DNA of 64,000 nt from Hymenobacter sp. DG01 (GTDB lineage Bacteria > Bacteroidota > Bacteroidia > Cytophagales > Hymenobacteraceae). The stretch covers positions 1,054,001 to 1,118,000 of the forward strand of contig NZ_CP040936.1 in assembly GCF_006352025.1 (NCBI RefSeq), in the 5' to 3' direction. Under the pieces are notes generated by a model. That model had not been told where the DNA came from. It saw only the letters and a program-made list of their open reading frames with translations, and ran no database searches. Positions 53,909-61,808 of the stretch are shown piece after piece. The translations under genes were made by a program, and so were the position numbers. How positions within the stretch are numbered: position 1 is the first letter of the stretch; the number at the start of each line of letters is the position of its first letter.

Positions 53909-53942
53909 CTAGTTCCCCTCCTCAGATGAGGAGGGGAACTAG
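53909..53942. repeat. Palindrome with CCCCTCCTCA/TGAGGAGGGG core
   Basis: CTAGTTCCCCTCCTCA / TGAGGAGGGGAACTAG, perfect with a two-base centre. The core is the same as in the 52-base repeat at 19917, so both belong to one family. Located after the AraC-type gene. Confidence 0.85.
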
Positions 53943-53973
53943 CTTGCTCTAGTATGCAGCTTGTTCGCTCTAC

Positions 53974-54843
53974 TCAGCTGGCCTGCTTATACGCCGTGGG
54001 GGAGAGGCCGAGGCTGTTGCGGAAAAACCGACTGAAGGCCGATTGGTCGGTGAAGTGGAGCAGGTCGGCGACCTGGGCTACGGTGAGCTGCTGGTTTTGC
54101 AGCAGGGCCTTGGCTTCCAGCATTACGGCTTCCTCAATCCACTCGCCGGCGGTTTTGCCGGTGGTCTGTTTTACCGTTTCGGTGAGGTGCTTGGGCGTGA
54201 TGCACAGGTAGTCGGCGTAGAACTTCACGCTGCGCTCGGAGGTACTGTGTGCGTTTACTAAGTGCTTGAACTCGGCCGTGAGCAGCTGGCTGCGGGTCTG
54301 GGTGGCCTGGAGCGCCGCCTGCTGCTGGTCGTACAGGCCCACTACCTCGTAGAGTAAGCTGTTGATGAGGCTTTTGATGACCTGATGGCGGTAGGGAGCC
54401 GGGGCCTGGAACTTCTGCTGCAGCAGCCGCAACGACGCCGTAATGCTATCCGCCTCCGCAGCCGCCAGGGGGAGTACGGATTGGGCAACGGTTTCCAGAA
54501 ACTGCAGGTGGCCGACGGGAATGTGGTTGCGGGCGGTCAGAAACTCCGGCGTGAAGAAAACCGACAGGCTGTCGTGGTCCGGAGAAAAGGACGTCCACTC
54601 CTTGATAATGTGGGGTGTGATGAGCATGAGGCTGCCGGGCCCGATGGTGTGGGTTTCCAGGTTAGCCTTCAGCTCCGCCGTGCCGCGCAGGCAGATACCG
54701 ATCTTGTAGTAGTTGCCCCGGTAGGGTACCCCGAGGGGTGGGCCGCCGGTGTGCGTGTGCTCGTCAAGGAAGAACACGTCCGCTGCCTCATCGTCGGGGC
54801 GGGCGAAGTACTGCAGCCGGTAGGTTGGTATCAGGGTGCTCAT
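53974..54843 (-). CDS. AraC-family transcriptional regulator
   Basis: A 289-aa regulator with an N-terminal cupin-like sensing domain (RGNYYKIGICLRGTAELKAN) and two C-terminal helix-turn-helix units. The second HTH shows VAQVADLLHFTDQSAFSRFFRNSLGLSPTAYKQ in outline. Start is the ATG at 54843 (MSTLIPTYRL). It is divergent from an aldo/keto reductase gene (165 bases) and upstream of the NmrA-like gene, either of which may be its target. Confidence 0.9.
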   Translation of the reverse strand: MSTLIPTYRLQYFARPDDEAADVFFLDEHTHTGGPPLGVPYRGNYYKIGICLRGTAELKANLETHTIGPGSLMLITPHIIKEWTSFSPDHDSLSVFFTPEFLTARNHIPVGHLQFLETVAQSVLPLAAAEADSITASLRLLQQKFQAPAPYRHQVIKSLINSLLYEVVGLYDQQQAALQATQTRSQLLTAEFKHLVNAHSTSERSVKFYADYLCITPKHLTETVKQTTGKTAGEWIEEAVMLEAKALLQNQQLTVAQVADLLHFTDQSAFSRFFRNSLGLSPTAYKQAS

Positions 54844-55008
54844 CACGCAGTTGAGGCGAAAGGAAGGGGTAGGCCCCGGTGCCGGCCGGGTCGCCGGGCA
54901 AAAGGTCGGGAAAATAGACTGGCCAGCGCAAAAACAGTGGGCATCGTACGGTGTATTTCCGGCTTCCTGCGTACTTGCCGCCCTAACGTTATCTACCCTT
55001 TCCTACCC

Positions 55009-56001
55009 ATGCCCTACCAACCAAACCCCGCCCGCTACGCCACCATGCAGTACCGCCGCTGCGGCCGCAGTGGCCTGAAGCTGCCGGCCGTGTCGCTCGG
55101 CCTCTGGCACAACTTCGGCGACGTGGACGTGCTCCAGAACTTCCGGGCTACCCTGCACCGGGCCTTCGATAGCGGCGTGACCCACTTCGACCTGGCCAAC
55201 AACTACGGCCCGCCTCCCGGCTCGGCGGAAACCAACTTCGGCCGCATCCTGAAAGAGGATTTCCGCGGCTACCGCGACGAGCTGATTATCTCCACTAAGG
55301 CCGGCTACCACATGTGGGAAGGGCCCTACGGCGAGTGGGGTTCGCGCAAATACCTAATTTCCAGCCTCGACCAGAGCCTCCGGCGCATGAAGCTGGAGTA
55401 CGTGGACATCTTCTACTCCCACCGCCCCGACCCCGACACGCCCCTGGAGGAGACCATGGGCGCCCTCGACCAGGTAGTGCGCCAAGGCAAGGCTTTGTAC
55501 GTGGGCATCAGCAACTACCAGCCCCAGGAGGCCGCCGAGGCCATCCGGATTCTGCGCGAGCTGGGCACGCCCTGCCTGATTCACCAGCCCAAATACTCGA
55601 TGTTTGAACGGTGGGTAGAAGGCGGTTTGCTGAACTTGCTGGGCCAGGAGGGGGTAGGGTGCATCCCGTTTTCGCCCCTGGCCCAGGGCCTGCTGACGGA
55701 TAAGTACCTACACGGCATCCCCGAACATTCGCGGGTGGCGAAGGGGGTAGGCTTTCTCACTGAAAATCAGCTCACGCCCGAGCGTCTTGGCCAAGTACAA
55801 CAGCTCAACGCCCTGGCCCAGGAGCGCGGCCAAAGCCTGGCCCAAATGGCCCTGAGCTGGATTCTACGCGACGAGCGGGTAACCTCCGTGCTCATCGGCG
55901 CCAGTAAACCCGACCAGCTCTCCGACTCCCTGCGCTGCCTGGACAACCTACAATTCAGCACGGAAGAGTTGGAGCGGATTGAAGGAATTTTGCGAGGGTA
56001 G
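55009..56001 (+). CDS. aldo/keto reductase (YghZ/Gpr-like)
   Basis: A 330-aa NADPH-dependent reductase of the AKR14 type. It starts MPYQPNPARYATMQYRRCGR and contains GVTHFDLANNYGPPPGSAE (catalytic Asp and Tyr), STKAGYHMW (Lys) and YSHRPDPDTP with the His. E. coli YghZ reduces L-glyceraldehyde 3-phosphate and methylglyoxal. The frame is open far upstream, but the ATG at 55009 matches homologues. Confidence 0.87.
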   Translation: MPYQPNPARYATMQYRRCGRSGLKLPAVSLGLWHNFGDVDVLQNFRATLHRAFDSGVTHFDLANNYGPPPGSAETNFGRILKEDFRGYRDELIISTKAGYHMWEGPYGEWGSRKYLISSLDQSLRRMKLEYVDIFYSHRPDPDTPLEETMGALDQVVRQGKALYVGISNYQPQEAAEAIRILRELGTPCLIHQPKYSMFERWVEGGLLNLLGQEGVGCIPFSPLAQGLLTDKYLHGIPEHSRVAKGVGFLTENQLTPERLGQVQQLNALAQERGQSLAQMALSWILRDERVTSVLIGASKPDQLSDSLRCLDNLQFSTEELERIEGILRG

Positions 56002-56018
56002 AGCAGCTTATTGTTAAA

Positions 56019-56094
56019 ATATCATCAACGATAAAATCAGCATAGTCATGCTTAGCAAGACGGTATGACTATGCTGATTTTATCGTTGATATAT
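56019..56094. repeat. Long AT-rich inverted repeat
   Basis: Arms of about 30 bases, 56019-56049 and 56065-56094; the inner 26 bases are perfect (ATCAACGATAAAATCAGCAT onward). Between convergent genes, where it can end both transcripts. Ends unlike the TGTCAT family, though ATGACT is inside. Confidence 0.8.
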
Positions 56095-56763
56095 CTACTC
56101 ACTCAGCTTTAAAGTTCTTAAGTAATATCTAGAATGCGACAAAAAATCTTTACTGATTGGAGCTTCTCGAGTAGTTCGTAATTCAAAAGTTAAACGAAGC
56201 AATAATGACTTAGTAATAGTTACTGCTTCTAATCTTTGGGCTATGTGTTGACTTAACGAGTCATGCTCCGAGTAGGTGAATATGGAGAAGAACCTGTTAT
56301 TTATCTTTTCTATTGTGTCTGAAAGTAAGATGCCGGAAGGTATTTTTCCTCTGAATCTGACTAGGTTATCCTTTTGCTCTGAATTGTGAAAGCTAAATAC
56401 GCTAGAGGAGTCTGCTTTAATCTTTACTCCATAGGAATCTGAGTGTACGATTGTAAACCTCTCTATCGAATCCTGCGGTATTTTCCAGAAAAAACCATCC
56501 TCCTTCAAAAGGGTACGATTCTTTGGTTGGGCACGATATCTGAAATCAAAGCAAGATGTACAATCAGAGTGGTTTGCCCAGTTAAAGACAGTGTCATATC
56601 GGGCCGGTAAGCTAATAGTAATTTTACCTTGACTATCTGAGCTATCAGCCAGGTTTATAGTCACGTCTTTGATTCTCTCTGGTGGTGTTTTATAAGCCTG
56701 ATTTGTTTGTTGATTACAAGATAAAGCCGCTAGTAATATAAGGAAAAGGCAACTGTTCTTCAT
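56095..56763 (-). CDS. AT-rich lipoprotein of unknown function
   Basis: A 222-aa lipoprotein (MKNSCLFLILLAALSC) of about 38-40% GC by eye, strongly unlike its surroundings. It has an internal DCTSCFDF pair of cysteines and many Ser/Asp residues; no domain recognised. The adjacent 56764-56902 spacer is also AT-rich, so the foreign segment probably spans both. Likely horizontally acquired. Confidence 0.62.
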   Translation of the reverse strand: MKNSCLFLILLAALSCNQQTNQAYKTPPERIKDVTINLADSSDSQGKITISLPARYDTVFNWANHSDCTSCFDFRYRAQPKNRTLLKEDGFFWKIPQDSIERFTIVHSDSYGVKIKADSSSVFSFHNSEQKDNLVRFRGKIPSGILLSDTIEKINNRFFSIFTYSEHDSLSQHIAQRLEAVTITKSLLLRLTFELRTTREAPISKDFLSHSRYYLRTLKLSE

Positions 56764-56902
56764 AAAAGAACCTTTTGTTTAGGTGCAAAATATATATTTA
56801 GTAATAATGACATTTGCAGGTAAAAGCTGTTTCGTAATCATATTAAAAAATTGTTGCGTTGAAAATATTAATGGATTTTTAAATTTATAGTGACGGGCAA
56901 AC

Positions 56903-57313
56903 TTAAGTGCCGCTAAGCAGCCGTAGGGTTTTGCCATCGGGGTCGCCGTGGAAGAACTTGTCCAGCACTTGTTCAAAGATGGGGTCGGCGTTGGGCACGC
57001 AGGAAAACAGCGTCATGGAGGATTTCAGCTTCACATCATCGGGGCTGCCGAAGATGGCGGTAGCGTTGGTGCCAGGCAGGGCCAGCAGCGCCCGGGATAT
57101 TTCCAGTAGGCGCGGCCCTAGCACGGGGTGTTGAAGGTAGGCCTCCGCTTCGGCGCGGTCCTGAATGGCGTAGAACTTCGAGGTTTCGCTGAAGCCTAGG
57201 CCCCGGATTTGCGGGAAAATGTACCACATCCAATGGCTGCGCTTGCGGCCATTTTTTATTTCGGCCAACGCCACCGGGTAATCCGTGCGCTGGGCGTCTA
57301 GGAAGCGTTGCAA
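56903..57313 (-). CDS. DUF1810 family protein
   Basis: A 136-aa cytosolic protein of the DUF1810 family. RFLDAQRTDYPVALAEIKNGRK, HWMWYIFPQIRGLGFSETSKFYAI and IFGSPDDVKLKSSMTLF are the typical blocks. Function is unknown. The start is uncertain: I see no in-frame ATG at the expected N-terminus, only a TTG at 57313; upstream residues KSIASQND look homologous, so the gene may begin earlier or be damaged at the 5' end. Confidence 0.8.
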   Translation of the reverse strand: MQRFLDAQRTDYPVALAEIKNGRKRSHWMWYIFPQIRGLGFSETSKFYAIQDRAEAEAYLQHPVLGPRLLEISRALLALPGTNATAIFGSPDDVKLKSSMTLFSCVPNADPIFEQVLDKFFHGDPDGKTLRLLSGT

Positions 57314-57625
57314 ATCGTTTTGAGAGGCTATGCTTTTGCGGTTATAGAGTACACGTTTTCTAGCGTGTACGCGCCTGCGGCCGGCAACGCCGTGGTGGGT
57401 GGGAGGTTTGGTGGCGGTGGAGAGGTAGGAAGCTGAAGCGTGAGGCTAGAGCTGTATATTTCTATACTGCAGTCATGTCGAGCTTGTCGAGACATCTCGC
57501 GTGCTGACGTTGCAATAATAATCCAACATCAGCACGCGAGATGTCTCGACAAGCTCGACATGACCGTTCTTTATGCTCGTTCAGTCATCTCCACCGGCTC
57601 ATCCGCCTTAAAGCAGGTAGGTCGT
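57314..57625. other. Spacer containing a TGTCAT-type hairpin
   Basis: A 312-base gap between two minus-strand genes. It holds the hairpin at 57472-57564 and, left of it, GC-rich sequence in which I see no gene or clear promoter. Confidence 0.5.
57472..57564. repeat. Perfect 36-base-arm inverted repeat, GTCATG/CATGAC ends
   Basis: Left arm 57472-57507 and right arm 57529-57564 are exact complements around a 21-base loop. Arms contain GAGCTTGTCGAGACATCTCG, itself partly self-complementary. Family resemblance to 10437, 18489, 48238 and 49368. Confidence 0.88.
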
Positions 57626-58351
57626 TTAATCCGCATCGTCGCCGGTGGGTTGCTGGCCGGTGGGGTTGGCTTGCAGGGCGGCTTTATGCTGGCGCCAATC
57701 GGGCATGAACTGGTCCATCAGGCCCCAGAAGCGGGCGTTGTGCAGGCGCTCGTGCAGGTGTACCAGCTCGTGCACTACCACGTAGGCTAGGCAGCCCGGC
57801 GGCTTTTTGGCTAGCTCCAGACTCAGCCAGATGCGGCGGGCCCCGATGTTGCAGGTGCCCCAGCGGGTTTTCATCTGCTTCACGCCCCAGGCATCGGCCC
57901 GCGCGCCTACAATCGGCTCCCAGTAGGCCAATAACGCCGGAATCTGCTCCTTTAGGCGGGCGCGGTACCAGGCGTTGAGTACGGCGGCCCGCTCCTCAGG
58001 GGGGGCAGTTTCCGCTACGTGCAGGTTCAGGGTTTCATCGGTAAGGGCTACGCGGGGGCGGCCGGCGCTGGCGTGCACGCGCAACGTGTAGGGGCGGCCC
58101 TGGTAGTAGTGGGTTTCGCCGGTGCTGTAGGTTTGGGCGGCGGGCAGGGGTAGGGCGGCAAACCGTTCCTGATGCTTCTGAATCCAGGCCTGGCGGGAAA
58201 GCACAAACTCACGCAGGGTTTCCTCGGGCAGGCGCAGGGGCACGGCCACGCGCACCCGGCCCGCCGGCGGATACACCGTTACGCGCATGGTCCGGATGGC
58301 CTTGCGCACTACTTCCACTGATAGCGAACCAATCTGGATAGTCTTGCTCAT
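57626..58351 (-). CDS. YgjP-like M48-type metallopeptidase (DUF45)
   Basis: A 241-aa cytosolic zinc metallopeptidase-like protein. The active site is AYVVVHELVHLHERLHNARFW, with HELVH and a third ligand His downstream. KQMKTRWGTCN is the other family signature. Biological role is unknown; YgjP-like genes are sometimes linked to DNA-restriction or nucleotide functions. Stand-alone. Confidence 0.87.
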   Translation of the reverse strand: MSKTIQIGSLSVEVVRKAIRTMRVTVYPPAGRVRVAVPLRLPEETLREFVLSRQAWIQKHQERFAALPLPAAQTYSTGETHYYQGRPYTLRVHASAGRPRVALTDETLNLHVAETAPPEERAAVLNAWYRARLKEQIPALLAYWEPIVGARADAWGVKQMKTRWGTCNIGARRIWLSLELAKKPPGCLAYVVVHELVHLHERLHNARFWGLMDQFMPDWRQHKAALQANPTGQQPTGDDAD

Positions 58352-58441
58352 AAAAACACGGTAGCCGGCCCAGATGAAGGCGGCTCAATTACCGCGCAAG
58401 GTACGCACGCTGCTGCTACCTGTCAGTAGGTTGCGAGGACT

Positions 58442-58948
58442 TTACCAGCTCATGACGGTGGCGCCGTTGCGCTCATCCACCTCCCGAATCTGGCGCTGCT
58501 GGTGCACGGTTACGGTAATTTCCATGGAGCCCGTGCCCACTTCCAGCGAAAGTATGTGGCCGCCCACGGTGGCAAAAGTTTTGTCGGCGGCTACGCCGTG
58601 CAGGTGCAGGGCTGGCTTGCCCTCCTTCCAGGCAATGCTGCCAGTGAGACTGGCCATTTCCACGTCGCGAAAGGCTTTGGGGTCGTAGGTTTTGGTTTGG
58701 GCGTTCCAGAAGCCGAAGGTGGGGTGCCCGAACCCGATGCCGGCCAGGCTGGCCCCCGGAATTTTTTCTCGCGTGGTCAGCTGCTCCAGCTCCTGCAGCA
58801 CATTGTCGCCCTGGCGCAGCACCATCAGAAAGCCGGTGGGCGTGCGCACGTACTTGGGCGCGGTAGGTTTGGGCGCCGATTGCCCGGCGGCAACGTGGGC
58901 AAGTAAGCTCGTGCCCAACGTGAGGCTTGTGAGAAGGAAGGAGTTCAT
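58442..58948 (-). CDS. exported PPC (DUF296) domain protein
   Basis: A 168-aa protein whose N-terminus (MNSFLLTSLTLGTSLLAHVAAG) is a signal peptide, followed by a PPC/DUF296 domain. Landmarks are GFLMVLRQGDNVLQEL, IPGASLAGIGFG and the metal-site strand ALHLHGVAADKTF, with GGHILSLEVG. PPC domains are otherwise DNA-binding (AT-hook proteins) or cytosolic. The clear signal peptide makes a periplasmic role more likely here. Confidence 0.75.
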   Translation of the reverse strand: MNSFLLTSLTLGTSLLAHVAAGQSAPKPTAPKYVRTPTGFLMVLRQGDNVLQELEQLTTREKIPGASLAGIGFGHPTFGFWNAQTKTYDPKAFRDVEMASLTGSIAWKEGKPALHLHGVAADKTFATVGGHILSLEVGTGSMEITVTVHQQRQIREVDERNGATVMSW

Positions 58949-59094
58949 AGCAGAAAAGGGGGTAGGCGTTTAAGACGAAGGATGGGGTAGTGAGGGCCGC
59001 GCAAGGGGTTGGCTGAGGCCACGAAAAAGCCCGGCTCATGCGAAGGACTACGGTAGTGCTTCGTACGAACCGGGCGTGGGGTTACAATGGCGGT

Positions 59095-59970
59095 TTATTC
59101 TGCGTCCGAAGAGCCACCGCCGAGGTTTTCCAGCTCGGCCATGTCGTCGAGGGTGAGGGCCAGGGACGCGGCCTGTACGTTTTCTTCCAGGTGCTTTACC
59201 TTGGAGGTGCCCGGAATCAGCAGAATGTTGGGGGAGCGGTGCAGCAGCCAGCTCAGGGCTACCTGCTGCTTGCTGGCGTTATACTTCTGCCCAATTTTGG
59301 TCAGTTTGTTGAGGGCCTCTTCATTGCCGCCGGCCAGGGGGTACCACGGAATAAAGGCCATGCCATTTTTCTCGCAGAAGTTCAATTCGGCTTCCCACTT
59401 GCGGTTGTCCACGCTGTACATGTTCTGCACCGACACCACTTTCACGTACTGCTGGGCCTGCTGAATCTGCTCCACGGTTACCTCCGAGAGGCCGATGTGC
59501 TTCACCAAGCCTTCTTCCTGCACCTGCTGCAGAAACTCGAGGGTTTGCTCAAACGGCACTTCGGGGTCAACGCGGTGAAGCTGATAGAGGTCAATCTTAT
59601 CGAGCTTGAGGCGCTGCAGACTGCCCTCCAGGGCTTCGCGCAGGTGTTTGGGGCTGGCATCAATGGGCCACTGGTTAGGGCCGGTGCGCAGCAGCCCGCC
59701 CTTGGTGCCAATAATCAGCCCCGACTTATAGGGGTGCAGGGCCTCGGCAATCAGCTCCTCCGATACGTTGGGGCCGTAGCTGTCGGCGGTGTCAATGAAG
59801 TTGATGCCCAGCTCCACGGCCCGCTGCAGCACCCGGATGGCCTCGTCGTGGTCCTGGGGCGGACCCCAGATGCCGTCGCCGGTGATGCGCATGGCGCCGT
59901 AGCCCATGCGGTTGATGGTCAGGTCGCCGCCCAGGCGGAAGGTGGTAGCGGGGGAAGGGGAAGTAGCCAT
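59095..59970 (-). CDS. aldo/keto reductase (AKR, PdxI/YdbC-like)
   Basis: A 291-aa NADPH-dependent reductase. MGYGAMRITGDGIWGPPQDH and INFIDTADSYGPNVSEELI (Asp/Tyr), IGTKGGL (Lys) and LYQLHRVDPEVPFE (His) form the active site. The GxWGPP block is shared with the YdbC/PdxI pyridoxal reductase branch, so it may reduce pyridoxal or a ketone. Stand-alone gene; the 267-base gap after its start shows nothing recognisable. Confidence 0.83.
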   Translation of the reverse strand: MATSPSPATTFRLGGDLTINRMGYGAMRITGDGIWGPPQDHDEAIRVLQRAVELGINFIDTADSYGPNVSEELIAEALHPYKSGLIIGTKGGLLRTGPNQWPIDASPKHLREALEGSLQRLKLDKIDLYQLHRVDPEVPFEQTLEFLQQVQEEGLVKHIGLSEVTVEQIQQAQQYVKVVSVQNMYSVDNRKWEAELNFCEKNGMAFIPWYPLAGGNEEALNKLTKIGQKYNASKQQVALSWLLHRSPNILLIPGTSKVKHLEENVQAASLALTLDDMAELENLGGGSSDAE

Positions 59971-60237
59971 GGGAAAGGTGGTTGGTGGTGGATGCAGGAA
60001 ATACGCGGGGCAGGCCGCTGGTGTTGAGCCCTTCCCCAGATTCTGTTAGCCCACCATTCACCTGAAAGAACCCTGTAGTTCAGCTTGCTACATACTTTGC
60101 GGGTTTGCTCCTAGTTGAGCTTTCAAGCAGTGGATAAAGGCGAAGAATCTGCCCGTTAAGCAGAAACGAGGAGCCCTAGGCACCGTGAAAGGGTAGCCTA
60201 TGCTACTCGCTTCTTCTCGAACTAACGCGGTTTTCAA

Positions 60238-61734
60238 TTACCGCTGAGGCTCCGTTGCCGGTGCCGGCGTCCAGCCGCCCCCAAGCCCGCGGTAGAGGTC
60301 AATGAGCAACAGGAACTGCTGGCGGCGCGTTTGGGTCAGGTTCAGCTCGGCATCCAGTACGCTGCGCTGGGCAGTTACTACCTCCAAGTAGGAGGCGTAG
60401 TTGGCTTTGTATAGGTCGTCGGACACGCTTACGGCTTTGTTCAGGGCTTCTACTTCCTGCTGCTGCAACTCAAACATGCGCTGGTAATTGCCAATGCCAC
60501 GCAGACTAGTGCTGACTTCCTCAAAGCCGGTTTGCACGGCTTTCTGGTAGTCGTTGTAGGCAATCTGCTGCTCGGCGGCCGAGCGGCGCAGGTCGGCTTT
60601 CAGCCCGTTGCGGTTCAGCAAAGGCGCGCTGAGTCCTGACAGCAGCCCGTAAGCCAGGGAGCCGGGCGAGTTGAACAGCACCGAGGCGCGGTAGGCATTC
60701 ACCCCGATGAAGGGGGTAAGCGTGAGCGAAGGCAAGAAGGCCGCCCGGGCCGCCGATACATCGGCGCGGGCCGCTACCAATTCCAGCTCGGCCTGCTGCA
60801 CATCGGGGCGGCGCAGGAGCATGGAGGTGGGCAGACCGGCCTGCACCTGGGTGGGGAGGGGCTGCTGCAGAATGGGCAGGCCTCGGGCAATGTGCTGGGG
60901 GTAGCGACCCAGCAGGCGGTTCAGCTCGTTTTCGGAGGCGGCAATGCGCTGCTGGGCCTCGGCTTCCAGGCTGCGGGTGCGCAGCAACTGGGCCGTGAAC
61001 TGCTGCACGGCCAGCTCGTTGGCGCGGCCTGCCTGCTTCTGAATTTTCACGATTTCCAGGGCCCGCTCCTGCAGGCGCTGGTTTTTGTTGAGCACGGCCA
61101 GCTCGTTATCCAGCCCCAGCAGGTTAAAATACAGGCGAGCCACCTCCGACACCAGGGCCGTTTCTACCAGGTGGCGGCCCTTCTCGGAAGCCAGTACCCG
61201 CAGGTAGGCCGCCTGCCGGCGCTGGCGCAGCTTGCCCCAAAGGTCCAGTTCCCAAGAGCTGCGTAGGCCCAGGAAGAAATCGGGGGTAGGGTTCGGAATG
61301 CGCTGCCTACCCTCAATATTGGGCGAAAGGTTGGTGTCGTAATTGCCGATGCCGTTGAGGGTGTAGTCGCCGAACTTCTCCACGCCGGCGCTGGCTACCC
61401 CGTTCACAGCCGGCAGCAAGGCCCCGCGCTGCACCAGCAGGTTGGCCCGCGCAATTTCAATGCGCTGAATGGCCGTGCGCAAATCGGGGTTGGCTTGCAG
61501 GGCCGTGTCGATGAGGCCCACCAGGTTCCGATCCCCGAAAAACTGCCGCCAGGGCTGGTCAGCCACGGAGGCGGAATCGGTGGTGGCAGCAGTGACCGGG
61601 AAAGCCGCCGGCATGGTGGCCGCCGCGGGTTGCACAGTAGGCGCCGCTACCCGGCAGCTCGTAGCCAAGGCCAACGCAGCCAGGGCGGGCAGTAGGCGGC
61701 AGGTAAGGGGACGTATTGAGGTTGATAAAGTCAT
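60238..61734 (-). CDS. outer-membrane efflux lipoprotein (NodT/OprM type)
   Basis: A 498-aa outer-membrane channel of the TolC superfamily, lipid-anchored through ALATSC. The repeated helical pairs are seen in PDLRTAIQRIEIARANLLVQRGALLPAV and PDVQQAELELVAARADVSAARAAFLPSL (in outline), the duplicated TolC hallmark. It lies 74 bases after the RND pump gene on the same strand and supplies its exit duct. Confidence 0.9.
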   Translation of the reverse strand: MTLSTSIRPLTCRLLPALAALALATSCRVAAPTVQPAAATMPAAFPVTAATTDSASVADQPWRQFFGDRNLVGLIDTALQANPDLRTAIQRIEIARANLLVQRGALLPAVNGVASAGVEKFGDYTLNGIGNYDTNLSPNIEGRQRIPNPTPDFFLGLRSSWELDLWGKLRQRRQAAYLRVLASEKGRHLVETALVSEVARLYFNLLGLDNELAVLNKNQRLQERALEIVKIQKQAGRANELAVQQFTAQLLRTRSLEAEAQQRIAASENELNRLLGRYPQHIARGLPILQQPLPTQVQAGLPTSMLLRRPDVQQAELELVAARADVSAARAAFLPSLTLTPFIGVNAYRASVLFNSPGSLAYGLLSGLSAPLLNRNGLKADLRRSAAEQQIAYNDYQKAVQTGFEEVSTSLRGIGNYQRMFELQQQEVEALNKAVSVSDDLYKANYASYLEVVTAQRSVLDAELNLTQTRRQQFLLLIDLYRGLGGGWTPAPATEPQR

Positions 61735-61808
61735 GGGGCTAGCGAGGCTAGAGCTAAAAGCTAGAGTTAGTTTCCCTCAGGTGAGAGGAAAGCTATTTTT
61801 CTTAAGCG

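Noticed and set aside
54385..55008. N-terminal extension of the aldo/keto reductase frame
   Set aside because: It lies antisense to the AraC gene; the reductase homology starts at the ATG at 55009.
10437..57564. CRISPR array or tandem repeats
   Set aside because: The repeats seen are isolated inverted pairs at gene ends, with no regular direct repeats, spacers or cas genes.
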